DNA from: a bacterium
GTDB taxonomy: Bacteria > Sysuimicrobiota > Sysuimicrobiia > Sysuimicrobiales > Segetimicrobiaceae
DNA length: 41,258 bases
Reading direction: 5' to 3'
NCBI GenBank assembly: GCA_035703895.1
Contig: DASSXJ010000033.1
Location: forward strand, 1-41,258
Shown here piece after piece: positions 16,711 through 25,497 of the stretch. The notes beneath the pieces are model-generated. The model was not told where the DNA came from. It did no database searches and was given only the letters and a program-made list of their open reading frames with translations. The stretch's first letter is position 1, and every line of letters starts with the position of its first letter. The position numbers and the translations under genes are program-made.

Positions 16711-18113
16711 GCCGTTCCCCCGGGCCCCCCTATGACCTGATCATCGTGGGCGGCGGGCCGGCGGGGTATGTCGGCGCGATCCACGCGGCCCAGCTGGGTC
16801 TTCGGACGGCGCTGGTGGAACGCGAAAAACTCGGCGGGACCTGCCTGCACGTGGGGTGTATCCCCACAAAGGTGCTCCTGTACACCGCGGAGCTCCTGGA
16901 GGAAATGCGGGCGGGGGCCGAGATGGGGATTCGCGTCTCCGATGTCCAGCTCGACTACGAGCAGCTGATGCGGCGCAAGGATCGAGTGGTCACGACGAAC
17001 TTTCGCGGCGTCGAGTTCCTGATGCGCAAGAACGGGATTGCGGTGTTTCCGGGGACCGGCACCCTGCTCGGCCCGACGCGTGTGCGCGTCGCCGCCAACG
17101 ACGGCTCGGAAGTCAGCCTCGAGGGCCGTCACATCCTCCTCGCGACGGGGTCGCAGCCCCGAAGCCTGCCGGGCGTCACGATCGACAACCAGAGGGTCCT
17201 CGACAACGTCGGGGCGCTGCGTTTATCCGCGGTCCCGCGCTCGCTCGCGATCCTGGGCGCCGGGGCGGTCGGCACCGAATTCGCCAGCCTCTTCGCCGCG
17301 TTCGGCACAACGGTAACCCTCATCGAGATGATGCCGACGATCCTCCCGATGGAGGACGAAGACATTTCGGGAGTCGTGGCCAAGGAGCTCGGACGTCGCG
17401 GTGTCACGATCCGGACCGGGACCGCCGTCACCGGAGTCACCGCCATAGACCAGGGCGTACGGATCGCGCTCCGCGCCGGTGAGACCGAGGACGCGATCGA
17501 GGCCGAATACGCACTGGTCGCGGTCGGCCGCGCGCCGGTGACCGACCACCTCGGGTTGGACGTCGTGGGGCTCGCGGTCGAGCGGGGCGCGATGGCGGTG
17601 GACGCACAGATGCGAACTGCGGTGCCCACGATCTCAGCCGCCGGGGACCTCATCGGGGGATTCCTCCTCGCGCACGTCGCCTACGCCGAGGCCGCGGTCG
17701 CGGTGGAGGCGATCGCCGGCCGGGAGCCGCACGCGCTCGATCCCACGCTCATGCCCCGCGCCACGTATTCCATCCCCCAGGCGGCCAGCTGCGGGCTGAC
17801 GGAACGCGAAGCGCGCGAGCGGGGGCACGACGTCGGCGTGGGCCGCTTCCCCTTCGGCGCGAATGCGCGGGCGGCGATCCTGGGGCGGCGTGAGGGTCTC
17901 GTCAAGATTGTCACGGACCGCGCGCTCGGAGAGATTTTGGGTATCCATATGGTAGGGCCGGAAGTGACCGAACTGTTGCCGGAGACCGTGCTCGGGAAGT
18001 CCCTCGAAGCGACGGTGCTGGAGATCGGGCAGTCGGTGCACGCCCATCCGACGCTCTCGGAGGCCGTCAAGGAAGCGGCGCTGGCCGCGCTCGGCCGCGC
18101 GGTCCATGCGTAG
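16707..18113 (+). CDS. lpdA: Dihydrolipoyl dehydrogenase (E3)
   Basis: 468 residues, full length. Flavin disulfide reductase with the FAD motif IIVGGGPAGYVGA, the redox pair Cys46/Cys51 in GGTCLHVGCIPTK, the NAD motif ILGAGAVGTEFASLF, and the interface base His447 with Glu452 in HPTLSE. It reoxidises the dihydrolipoyl arm of E2 with NAD+. It is followed, after 118 nt, by E1 alpha, E1 beta and E2, so it is almost certainly the E3 of that complex. The start overlaps the DUF2203 stop as ATGA. Confidence 0.96.
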   Translation: MSRSPGPPYDLIIVGGGPAGYVGAIHAAQLGLRTALVEREKLGGTCLHVGCIPTKVLLYTAELLEEMRAGAEMGIRVSDVQLDYEQLMRRKDRVVTTNFRGVEFLMRKNGIAVFPGTGTLLGPTRVRVAANDGSEVSLEGRHILLATGSQPRSLPGVTIDNQRVLDNVGALRLSAVPRSLAILGAGAVGTEFASLFAAFGTTVTLIEMMPTILPMEDEDISGVVAKELGRRGVTIRTGTAVTGVTAIDQGVRIALRAGETEDAIEAEYALVAVGRAPVTDHLGLDVVGLAVERGAMAVDAQMRTAVPTISAAGDLIGGFLLAHVAYAEAAVAVEAIAGREPHALDPTLMPRATYSIPQAASCGLTEREARERGHDVGVGRFPFGANARAAILGRREGLVKIVTDRALGEILGIHMVGPEVTELLPETVLGKSLEATVLEIGQSVHAHPTLSEAVKEAALAALGRAVHA

Positions 18114-18231
18114 GCGCCGGCCTCGCCGCCCGCTCTCCCGCGCGCGCGAGGGGAGGAGCGCCCTTCCGAAGCGGTGAAGAGTCTTCCCCGGGCGGGCGCG
18201 GGCCCCGCGCCACATCGATGAGGGAGGCTCC

Positions 18232-19260
18232 ATGAGCGCAAAAGAGACCACGACGCGCCCCTCTGCCCGTCTGGGACAGGAGCCCACCCCCGACCAGATG
18301 CTGGAGATGTACTACTATGTCTGCCTCGCCCGCGCCGTGGACGAACGGATGTGGGCCCTCCAGCGATCGGGGAAAGCCGCGTTCGTGATCTCCGGCCAAG
18401 GACACGAGGGCGCCCAAGTCGGCGCGGTGTACGCGCTCGACCGCGAGCGGGACTGGCTGGTTCCGTTCTACCGGTCTGTGGCTGCCGTCTTGTTGAAAGG
18501 CATGCCGCCTTCCGAGATCTTTCTCATCCAGCTGGGGCGAGACTCGGACCCATCGAGCGGCGGCCGTCAGATGCCCGGGCACTACGGGCACTCCCGCCAC
18601 AAGATCCTTTCCACCAGCAGCCCGGTCGCCACCCAACTGCTGCACGCGGCCGGGATCGCGTATGCGGCAAAGGCGAGGGGCACGGGTGAGGTCTGCCTGA
18701 CCGAGTTCGGGGAGGGCTCGACGAGCGAGGGCGACTTTCACGAGGCCCTCAACTTCGCCTCGATCCACCGGCTCGGCGTCATCTTTCTGGTCGAGAATAA
18801 CGGGTATGCAATCTCCGTCCCCCTGAGCAAACAGATGGCGGTGCCCAACGTCTCGGCCCGCGCCGCGGGGTACGGGATCCCCGGGGTGACGGTAGACGGG
18901 GGCCATGTGCTGCAGGTGTACGACGCCGCCCGACAGGCCGTCGCGCGGGCTCGCCGGGGCGAGGGGCCAACGCTGCTCGAAGTGATCGTCCCCCGGCTCA
19001 CCGCGCACAGCAGCGACGACCGTCAGGAGAAGTACCGGTCGACCGAAGAGCTCGCGCATCTCCCTGAGCACGATCCCGTCCGCGTATTCACGGCGGAGCT
19101 GCGCGAGCGTGGGGTCCTCACCCCCGCCAGGGAGCAGGAGATCCGCGTCCGGATCCAGCTCGAGGTGGACCAGGGCACCGAGCTGGCCGAGGCGGCCCCG
19201 CTTCCGGACCCCGCCACCGCCACCCGGTACGTCTACTTCGAGCCGGACGCGGGGACATAA
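18232..19260 (+). CDS. 2-oxoacid dehydrogenase E1 component, alpha subunit (branched-chain type)
   Basis: 342 residues. The thiamine diphosphate and Mg site is GEGSTSEGDFHEA (from residue 160) closed by VENNGYAIS. RQMPGHYGH, SSPVATQLLHAAGIAYAAK and LTAHSSDDRQEKYRS are closest in style to branched-chain 2-oxoacid dehydrogenases rather than to PdhA, but pyruvate or acetoin cannot be excluded. The subunit pairs with E1 beta to decarboxylate the oxoacid and load the lipoyl arm of E2. ATG at 18232 has GAGGGAGG 4 nt upstream. The E1 beta gene begins 2 nt after its stop. Confidence 0.9.
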   Translation: MSAKETTTRPSARLGQEPTPDQMLEMYYYVCLARAVDERMWALQRSGKAAFVISGQGHEGAQVGAVYALDRERDWLVPFYRSVAAVLLKGMPPSEIFLIQLGRDSDPSSGGRQMPGHYGHSRHKILSTSSPVATQLLHAAGIAYAAKARGTGEVCLTEFGEGSTSEGDFHEALNFASIHRLGVIFLVENNGYAISVPLSKQMAVPNVSARAAGYGIPGVTVDGGHVLQVYDAARQAVARARRGEGPTLLEVIVPRLTAHSSDDRQEKYRSTEELAHLPEHDPVRVFTAELRERGVLTPAREQEIRVRIQLEVDQGTELAEAAPLPDPATATRYVYFEPDAGT

Positions 19261-19262
19261 CC

Positions 19263-20246
19263 GTGGCCGACAAGCGTTTCCTCGACGCGATCCACGACGG
19301 GCTCTCTGAGGAAATGGCCCGAGATGCCTCGATCGTGATCCTCGGCGAGGACGTGGGAAGGAAGGGGGGCGTGTTCGGAGTCACCGAAGGCTTGTACGAG
19401 GCCTTCGGCGAGGCGCGGGTGATCGATACGCCGCTGGCAGAATCCTGCATCGTCGGAGTCGCGATCGGGATGTCGGTCAACGGGCTCCGTCCTGTCGCCG
19501 AGATCCAGTTCGCCGATTTCATTCACCCCGCGTTCGATCAGATCCTCAGCGAAGCTGCCCGGTTGCGGTTTCGGTCGAGAAACGACTTCTCGTGCCCGAT
19601 CGTCATCCGGACGCCGTACGGCGGCGGCGTGCACGGCGCGCTTTATCATTCGCAGTCCATCGAAGCGTTCTACGCGCACATTCCGGGGCTCAAGGTGGTC
19701 GTGCCCTACACGCCCGCGGACGCCAAAGGCCTTCTGGTGGCGGCGATCCGGGATCCGGATCCGGTCTTGTTCCTCGAGCACAAGAAGATGTATCGCTCGG
19801 TCCGAGGGGAGGTGCCCGAGTCCGAGTTCACCGTGCCGATCGGGCCGGCTGTGGTCCGACGGCCCGGGCGCGACCTCAGCATCTTTGCCTACGGACTGAT
19901 GACGCATGAGGCGCTCAGGGCGGCCGGCCAGCTCCAGCAGGAGGGGATCGAGGCCGAGGTCGTGGACGTGCGGACGCTTCGCCCGCTCGACACGAAGACC
20001 ATCTTGGAGAGCGTGGCGCGGACAAACCGCGCGCTCATCGTGCACGAGGACAACCGGTTCGCCGGGTTTGGCGCGGAGATCGCCGCGACCATCGCCGAAG
20101 AGGGGTTCCGATACCTCGATGCTCCCCCCACCCGCCTCTGCGGTCCCGACGTGCCCGCGGTGCCGTTTTCCCAGCCGTTTGAGGACTGGTTCATGATCTC
20201 GGCCGAGAAGATCGTCCACGCCGCGCGCGCGGTCGCCGCCTACTAA
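19263..20246 (+). CDS. 2-oxoacid dehydrogenase E1 component, beta subunit
   Basis: 327 residues. It has the beta-type pyrimidine-binding domain (ILGEDVGRKGGVFGVTEGL, then PLAESCIVGVAIGMSVNGL and EIQFADFIHPAFDQI) and the C-terminal transketolase-like domain (ALRAAGQLQQEGIEAEVVDV, RALIVHEDN). It completes the thiamine site with the alpha subunit encoded directly upstream. Translation starts at GTG 19263, 2 nt after the alpha stop. Length and motifs are normal and the gene is intact. Confidence 0.94.
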   Translation: MADKRFLDAIHDGLSEEMARDASIVILGEDVGRKGGVFGVTEGLYEAFGEARVIDTPLAESCIVGVAIGMSVNGLRPVAEIQFADFIHPAFDQILSEAARLRFRSRNDFSCPIVIRTPYGGGVHGALYHSQSIEAFYAHIPGLKVVVPYTPADAKGLLVAAIRDPDPVLFLEHKKMYRSVRGEVPESEFTVPIGPAVVRRPGRDLSIFAYGLMTHEALRAAGQLQQEGIEAEVVDVRTLRPLDTKTILESVARTNRALIVHEDNRFAGFGAEIAATIAEEGFRYLDAPPTRLCGPDVPAVPFSQPFEDWFMISAEKIVHAARAVAAY

Positions 20247-20274
20247 CCGGCTCGAGGCCCAGAGGAGTTCGCGG

Positions 20275-21564
20275 ATGCCCACCGAGGTCAAGATGCCCCA
20301 GCTCGGCGAGAGCGTGCACGAGGGGACGATCGGCAAATGGCTCAAGCGCCCCGGCGACGCGGTCGCGAAGTACGAGCCGCTGGTCGAGGTGAACACCGAC
20401 AAGGTGAACGTCGAGATGCCGTCGCCGTTCGCGGGGGTGCTTCGGCAGATCCTCGTCGAGGAAGGCACGACGGTGGTCGTCGGCACCGCGATCGCGGTGA
20501 TCGAAGAGCAGGGGGGCGCCGCGGCCCGCGCAGCCGCACCCGGGATCGCACAGCCATCGAGCCCCGCCGCGCCGCCGGCAATGGGCGACGGCGGGCGCTC
20601 CCGCGCCCCCGTGCCGCCGGACACCCGATCGCAGGCCCCGCGGCTGACCCCGCTTGTCCGGCGCTTGGCCGAGGAGCATCGGCTGAGCCCCGAGGAGCTG
20701 GCGTCGATCCCGGGCAGCGGAGAGGGCGGCCGGATCACCAAGGATGACGTGCTGCGGCACATCGAGACCCAACGCGCATCGCCCCGATCACAGGCGCCGG
20801 CCGCCCCGTCCCCGTCCGCGACTCGCGCGTCCTCCCCTGGGGGGGACAGGCAGGGCGCGGCTCAGGATGAGCTTCACCGGTTCTCGCCCGTGCGCCGGGC
20901 CATCGCCGAGCGCATGGCGCAAAGCAAACGGGAGATCCCCCACGCTTATGGGACGATCGAGGTGGACCTCACCGCGCTGGTGCGGCACCGGGAGGCGCAT
21001 AAGGCGACCTGGCAGGCCCGGGAGGGTGTCAACGTCTCCCTCACCGCGTTTCTCGTGCGGGCGGCCGCCCGAGCGCTCAGGGCGTATCCGATGGTGAACG
21101 CCACGTACACGCCGGAAGGCATCCTCTACAAGCACGCGATCCATTTCGGCGTGGGCGTCGCGATCCCCGACGGGTTGATCGTGCCCGTGATCAAGCATGC
21201 GGACCAGAAGGGCGTCGTGGGCCTGGCCGCCGAGATCGCGCAACTCGCCGAGCGCGCGCGCGACGGAAAGCTCACGCTCGACGACGTCTCGGGCGGGACA
21301 TTCACGCTGACGAACCCGGGCGTGTTCGGGTCGATCACCTCCATGCCGATCATCAACTATCCACAGGCGGCGATCCTGGCCGCGGACGCGATCGTCCGGC
21401 GGCCGGTCGTCGTCGGCGAGGGGATCGCGATCCGCGACGTGATGCATCTCGGGATCGCGTTCGACCACCGCGTCTTCGACGGGGCGGTGGCGATGCGGTT
21501 CCTCAACCATATCAAGCAGCAGCTCGAGGGGTTTGCCCCGGCGGGGGAGTCTCCCGAGTTTTAG
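20275..21564 (+). CDS. 2-oxoacid dehydrogenase E2 (dihydrolipoyl acyltransferase)
   Basis: 429 residues in three parts joined by Ala/Pro-rich linkers. Residues 1-80 form the lipoyl domain with the lipoylated Lys43 in VNTDKVNVEMPS. Residues about 120-160 form the E1/E3-binding domain (TPLVRRLAEEHRLSPEELAS). From about 195 is the acyltransferase core with His398 and Asp402 in FDHRVFDGA. The enzyme passes the acyl group from lipoamide to CoA and forms the core of the complex. It lies between E1 beta and lipA, whose product installs the lipoyl group. Confidence 0.95.
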   Translation: MPTEVKMPQLGESVHEGTIGKWLKRPGDAVAKYEPLVEVNTDKVNVEMPSPFAGVLRQILVEEGTTVVVGTAIAVIEEQGGAAARAAAPGIAQPSSPAAPPAMGDGGRSRAPVPPDTRSQAPRLTPLVRRLAEEHRLSPEELASIPGSGEGGRITKDDVLRHIETQRASPRSQAPAAPSPSATRASSPGGDRQGAAQDELHRFSPVRRAIAERMAQSKREIPHAYGTIEVDLTALVRHREAHKATWQAREGVNVSLTAFLVRAAARALRAYPMVNATYTPEGILYKHAIHFGVGVAIPDGLIVPVIKHADQKGVVGLAAEIAQLAERARDGKLTLDDVSGGTFTLTNPGVFGSITSMPIINYPQAAILAADAIVRRPVVVGEGIAIRDVMHLGIAFDHRVFDGAVAMRFLNHIKQQLEGFAPAGESPEF

Positions 21565-21593
21565 CCTCGGCGGGAGACAGGGCGGCGACGACA

Positions 21594-22472
21594 ATGAGTC
21601 TGGATCGACGGCCGGAGTGGTTGAAGGTAAGGCTCCCCACGGGCCCCAACTTTCGGGAGCTGGTCGGCATCATGCGGACCCAGGCGCTGCACACGGTCTG
21701 CGAGGAGGCCCGCTGTCCCAACATCGGCGACTGCTGGGAGCGGCGGACGGCGACGTTCCTCATCCTCGGGAATGTCTGCACGCGGCACTGCGCGTACTGC
21801 GCGATCGCTCACGGCCTCCCCACCGAGTTGGACGTGCAGGAGCCGGAACGCGTGGCGGCGGCCACATCCGCGATGGGCCTGCGCCACGTCGTCATCACCT
21901 CGGTGGACCGGGACGATCTGCGGGACGGAGGGGCCGCGATGTTTGCCCGGACGATCCGGCTGATCCGGGAACGCCACCCCCGGTGCTCCGTCGAGGTGCT
22001 GATCCCGGACTTCAAGGGGGATGCGGACGCGCTGCGCACCGTGCTCGACGCCGGCCCCGACATTCTGAACCACAACATCGAGACCGTCCCGCGGCTGTTT
22101 CGGGCCGTGCGCGCCGGCGGGAACTTCCGCAGGTCGCTCGATCTGCTCGCCCAGGCGAAGGCGCAGGCCGGGCGTTGGGTGACGAAGAGCGGGATGATGG
22201 TGGGCTTAGGGGAGACCTGGGACGAGGTGCTGGCGACGATGCGGGCCCTTCGGGATGTCGAGTGCGAGATCCTCACGATCGGACAGTACCTGAGCCCGGG
22301 AAAGGATTACCATCCGATCGCCCGTTATTACCGTCCCGAGGAGTTCGCCGCGCTCAAACACGAGGGGGTCTCGATGGGATTCCGCCACGTCGAGTCCGGG
22401 CCGCTCGTGCGCAGCAGTTACCACGCCGATGAGCAGGCGGTCGGGGCGGGCGCGATTCCTGCGGCGCCGTGA
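21594..22472 (+). CDS. lipA: Lipoyl synthase
   Basis: 292 residues. Radical SAM enzyme with both clusters marked: the auxiliary cluster Cys36, Cys41 and Cys47 (CEEARCPNIGDC), the SAM cluster Cys62, Cys66 and Cys69 (CTRHCAYC), and the C-terminal Ser in RSSYHADEQ. It inserts two sulfurs into protein-bound octanoate. No lipB or lipM is next to it. Its place behind E2 suggests that the complex is lipoylated on site. Its 3' end is only 7 nt from that of the convergent ferredoxin-NADP reductase gene. Confidence 0.96.
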   Translation: MSLDRRPEWLKVRLPTGPNFRELVGIMRTQALHTVCEEARCPNIGDCWERRTATFLILGNVCTRHCAYCAIAHGLPTELDVQEPERVAAATSAMGLRHVVITSVDRDDLRDGGAAMFARTIRLIRERHPRCSVEVLIPDFKGDADALRTVLDAGPDILNHNIETVPRLFRAVRAGGNFRRSLDLLAQAKAQAGRWVTKSGMMVGLGETWDEVLATMRALRDVECEILTIGQYLSPGKDYHPIARYYRPEEFAALKHEGVSMGFRHVESGPLVRSSYHADEQAVGAGAIPAAP

Positions 22473-22479
22473 CGAGACG

Positions 22480-23496
22480 CTAGGTTCCGACCGGCGCCTT
22501 CTGCTTGGTGTGCACGTCCTGTGAGCTGCTGTGGCCCGGGAAGACGCTCGCCTTCGGGTTCAGGTACGCGGTGGCGTTGTTGATCGCGGTCGCGGCCTCG
22601 CCAAACCCGGTCGCGATCAGCTTGACTTTGCCCGGGTAGGTGACGACATCCCCCGAGGCGTACACGCCTCGCACGTTCGTCTCCATCCGCGTGTTGACCC
22701 GGATGCTGTCGTGTTCCAGCTCGAGGCCCCATCCCTGGATCGGCCCGAGGGTGCTCAAAAACCCCAGCGAGGCGATCACCGCATCCACCTCGAGCGACTC
22801 TTCAGTGTTGGTCTTGTTCTGGTAGATGACCGCCCGCTCGACCTGCGTTCCGCCCTCGAGACGGCGCAGCTCGTAGAAGGTCTTCACCTGCACGGGCGAC
22901 GTGTGAAGCTTTTGCACCGAGTCCTCAAACGCCCGGAACTGGTCGCGGCGGTGGATCAAGGTGATCGACCGGGCGATTCCGATGAGCCCGAGCGCCCAGT
23001 CGACGGCGGAGTCCCCACCGCCGACGATCAAGACGCGCTTGTCCTTGAAATCCTGAAAGCTGCGGACGAAGTAGTACAGTCCCCTGCCTTCGAATCCATC
23101 GATCAGCGGATTCTTGAACGTCTTGGGGTGAAAGGCCCCGATGCCCGCGGTGATCAGGACCGTCCGCGTCGCGTGCATCGCTCCCTCCGAGGCGAGATGA
23201 ATCGTGCCATCGGGCTGCGCCGTGAGCGTCCCCACCGTCTCGCCGAGGCACACGGTCGGCGTGTACTGCATCGCCTGCTCCGCGAGGTTGTCGACCAGCT
23301 CGCGGCCCAGGATCTTGGGGAACCCCGCCACATCGTAGATCCACTTTTCCGGGTAGAGCGCGGTGACCTGGCCGCCCAGGGCGCCGAGGCTCTCAATGAT
23401 CTTGGTCCGGAGCGCGCGAAACCCGGAGTAGTACGCGGCGTAGAGCCCCACCGGCCCGCCGCCGAGGATGGTGACGTCGAACACATCCGCTGGCAT
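22480..23496 (-). CDS. Thioredoxin-reductase-like ferredoxin-NADP+ reductase
   Basis: 338 residues. The FAD motif ILGGGPVGLYAAYYSG and NADP motif VLIVGGGDSAVDWAL are those of the TrxB fold, but the redox CxxC of thioredoxin reductases is absent and the C-terminus has GDVVTYPGKVKLIATGFGE, as in YumC-type ferredoxin-NADP reductases. It moves electrons between NADPH and ferredoxin or flavodoxin. ATG at 23496 has GGAGG 9 nt upstream. Likely partners are IspG, radical SAM enzymes and the KorAB oxidoreductase. Confidence 0.93.
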   Translation of the reverse strand: MPADVFDVTILGGGPVGLYAAYYSGFRALRTKIIESLGALGGQVTALYPEKWIYDVAGFPKILGRELVDNLAEQAMQYTPTVCLGETVGTLTAQPDGTIHLASEGAMHATRTVLITAGIGAFHPKTFKNPLIDGFEGRGLYYFVRSFQDFKDKRVLIVGGGDSAVDWALGLIGIARSITLIHRRDQFRAFEDSVQKLHTSPVQVKTFYELRRLEGGTQVERAVIYQNKTNTEESLEVDAVIASLGFLSTLGPIQGWGLELEHDSIRVNTRMETNVRGVYASGDVVTYPGKVKLIATGFGEAATAINNATAYLNPKASVFPGHSSSQDVHTKQKAPVGT

Positions 23497-23513
23497 TTCT
23501 CAGATCCTCCGCT

Positions 23514-23540
23514 CGGTACGCGTTCCCATCGGTACGCGTT
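23514..23540. repeat. Direct repeat CGGTACGCGTT, 16-bp period, upstream of the ferredoxin-NADP reductase gene
   Basis: The 11-mer CGGTACGCGTT occurs at 23514-23524 and again at 23530-23540. It lies 18-44 nt before the start codon and downstream of the putative -10 box, where a bound repressor or an RNA element could act. Each copy contains the palindrome ACGCGT. Confidence 0.6.
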
Positions 23541-23595
23541 TCCACTTCTACTATGCCCTACGTCGGGGCGGCCCGGTCAGATTGGGCCACGGGAC

Positions 23596-23601
23596 ATTAT
23601 A
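23596..23601 (-). promoter_or_regulatory. Probable -10 box of the ferredoxin-NADP reductase gene
   Basis: A perfect TATAAT on the minus strand in the context GGTGTATAAT, about 100 nt before the start codon. No convincing -35 box is found 16-18 nt upstream. The leader would contain the 16-bp-period direct repeat. Confidence 0.4.
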
Positions 23602-23697
23602 CACCCTGCCGGGCACGTTTTCGGGATGCCGGGGCGCCTCCCCGCCCGACCCCCCACGCCGTGGGAAGTCCGGGGGGCGTCCGCGCGTTCTCCTTTC

Positions 23698-23726
23698 TTG
23701 ACAGGGTATGGGGCTGGCCCTATCGT
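23698..23726 (+). promoter_or_regulatory. Probable promoter of moeB-rhodanese
   Basis: TTGACA (23698-23703), a 17-nt spacer and TATCGT (23721-23726) on the plus strand. The -35 is perfect and the -10 has four of six bases. RNA would start about 50 nt before the ATG at 23783. Confidence 0.6.
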
Positions 23727-23782
23727 TGGGACGTACACGACTTGGGACCACGCGGGCCGGATCCCAAGATGGAGGAAGATCG

Positions 23783-24958
23783 ATGGCGACGACAAGAGTA
23801 GCTGAGGCGCGGGCGCAGGCTCCGCGGCTCACCGAGACGCAGATGGAGCGCTACTCGCGCCAGATCATTCTGGAGGAGATGGGCGTCGAGGGGCAGGCTC
23901 GGCTCCTCGAGAGCAAGGTCTTGATCATCGGGGCCGGCGGGTTGGGGTCCCCAACGGCGCTGTACCTCGCGGCCGCGGGCGTGGGGACGATCGGGATCGT
24001 GGACGGCGATCAGGTGGACTTGACGAACCTGCACCGGCAGATCCTGCACGCTACATCGGCCCTGGGCCGGCCCAAGACCGAATCGGCGCGGAAGACGCTG
24101 GGGGAACTGAACCCGGACGTGACTGTGGTGCCGTATCAAACGGTGCTCACGAGCGCGAACGCGCTGGACGTGCTTGCCCCCTACGACGTCGTGATCAACG
24201 GCAGCGACAACTTTCCGACGCGCTACCTGGTGAACGACGCCTGCGTCCTGCTCGGCAAGCCGCTCGTGGATGCCAGCATTCTCAAGTGGGAAGGCCAGGC
24301 CACGACGTTTCTGCCGGGCCGCGGCTGCTACCGGTGCCTGTTCCCGACCCCGCCCCCACCGGGAGCGGTGCCGTCTTGCGCCGAAGGCGGCATTCTCGGG
24401 GCGCTGTGCGGCTTCATGGGGAGCCGGCAGGCCCTCGAGACGTTGAAGGTGCTGCTGGGCGTCGGAGAGACCCTGGCGAACCGGTTGCTGATCTTCGACG
24501 CCCTCGAGGGGGAGACGCGCGTCGTGCGCTGGAACCGGAACCCGCAGTGCCCCGTGTGCGGCGACCAGCCAACGATTCGCGCGCTGATCGACTACGAGCA
24601 GTTCTGCGGCATGCCGGCGCACGACCGCCCGGCGACCCCGGCGCAGGCGCCGGTCCCGCAGGTCTCGCCCGAGGAGGCGAAGACCTTGCTCGATCGCGGC
24701 GGGGTGCAATTGGTGGACGTCCGCGAGCCCTGGGAGTACGATGAGGCGCACATCCCGGGCTGCCGGCTGATCCCGTTGGGCGACGTGCCGGTGCGGCACG
24801 GAGAGATCGACCGGGAGACACCGGTTGTGGTCTACTGCAAATCCGGAGGGCGGAGCGCCAAAGCGGTGACATTTCTTCGTGAGCAGGGATATGCGAAGGC
24901 GCTCAACCTCAGCGGTGGGATCCTGGCCTGGATGAACGCCCAGCTTCCTACCGAATAG
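23783..24958 (+). CDS. moeB: MoeB/ThiF-type adenylyltransferase fused to a rhodanese domain
   Basis: 391 residues. The E1-like domain holds the ATP motif GAGGLGSPTAL (from 50), the zinc cysteines 182, 185, 256 and 259 (CYRC and CPVC), and the PSCAEGG segment around Cys199. A rhodanese domain at about 295-388 carries the active Cys352 in VVYCKSGGRSAK. Such proteins adenylate the C-terminal Gly-Gly of a ubiquitin-like sulfur carrier (MoaD, ThiS or CysO type) and hand it sulfur. The MoaD half of the MoaD-MoaE fusion at 38.3-39.0 kb is a possible partner. The frame opens at 23708, but ATG 23783 has GGAGG 7 nt upstream. The gene symbol is by domain order; the true carrier is not known. Confidence 0.92.
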   Translation: MATTRVAEARAQAPRLTETQMERYSRQIILEEMGVEGQARLLESKVLIIGAGGLGSPTALYLAAAGVGTIGIVDGDQVDLTNLHRQILHATSALGRPKTESARKTLGELNPDVTVVPYQTVLTSANALDVLAPYDVVINGSDNFPTRYLVNDACVLLGKPLVDASILKWEGQATTFLPGRGCYRCLFPTPPPPGAVPSCAEGGILGALCGFMGSRQALETLKVLLGVGETLANRLLIFDALEGETRVVRWNRNPQCPVCGDQPTIRALIDYEQFCGMPAHDRPATPAQAPVPQVSPEEAKTLLDRGGVQLVDVREPWEYDEAHIPGCRLIPLGDVPVRHGEIDRETPVVVYCKSGGRSAKAVTFLREQGYAKALNLSGGILAWMNAQLPTE

Positions 24959-24989
24959 CCGGGCCGGTTCGGATACCGTACCGAGTGTC

Positions 24990-25020
24990 GAGGGGGAGTG
25001 GCCGTGGGCCACTCCCCCTC
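24990..25020. terminator. Perfect 14-bp hairpin between convergent genes
   Basis: GAGGGGGAGTGGCC (24990-25003) and GGCCACTCCCCCTC (25007-25020) are perfectly complementary around a GTG loop. The hairpin lies between the ends of moeB-rhodanese (plus) and the Met/His-rich gene (minus). No long T run follows on either strand, so it may act as a bidirectional, weakly T-dependent terminator or as an RNA end protector. Confidence 0.7.
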
Positions 25021-25043
25021 ATGACGTTTCGCGGGTGGACCGG

Positions 25044-25497
25044 CTACATATGCGCTCCCATGCCGGTCATCGTCAGGGTCGTCACGACGTTCATGTTACT
25101 CAGTTCGGTGTACTCCAGCTTCACGAGGTCTCCGGGGTGCAGCCGCGTGAGCGGGATGGCACCGTTCTGCCAGATGAGCCCTCCGCCCGGGATCACGATC
25201 ACGGTCACCGGATGCGCCATCATCATATGATCGCCGGCCGCGGGATGCTGCATCGCCGTGCCCGCCTCGGGATGCTGCATCATAGCCCCCGACTCGGCCG
25301 GGGTGATCTCGATAATCCCCTGGCAGGTCTGCGGCGTGCTCCCGCAGGAGACGAAGCGCACGCGAGTCACCACGCCCTCGAGCGCCTTTCCGTGCATCAT
25401 CATCTACGTCATGCGGGACCATTTGCTGGGCCTGCGCCCACCCCGGCCCCAGGACAGCAGTGGCGATCATCACGACACCCAGCGCGACGGCTTTCAT
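25044..25497 (-). pseudogene. Secreted Met/His-rich protein, reading frame broken after the signal peptide
   Basis: ATG at 25497 has a textbook AGGAGG 8 nt upstream and opens a signal peptide (MKAVALGVVMIATAVL, cleavage after AQA). That frame loses sense near 25405. A second frame, one nt further on, begins at three ATG codons (25403-25395) and runs to 25044 for 119 residues: two Cys in SCGSTPQTC, then a Met/His-rich stretch (MMQHPEAGTAMQHPAAG, DHMMMAHP), then a small beta-type domain. The inner ATG run has no ribosome site and an in-frame TAG lies directly before it, so separate translation is unlikely. The break is at a GATGATGATG repeat: a one-base sequencing or real mutation, or frameshifting. 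Met/His clusters suggest copper binding, an inference. Confidence 0.6.

Noticed and set aside
19233-20762. 509-codon minus-strand frame over E1 beta and E2
   Set aside because: Antisense shadow; crosses two real genes and has no recognisable domain.
23720-25012. 430-codon minus-strand frame
   Set aside because: Antisense to moeB-rhodanese; no conserved motif.
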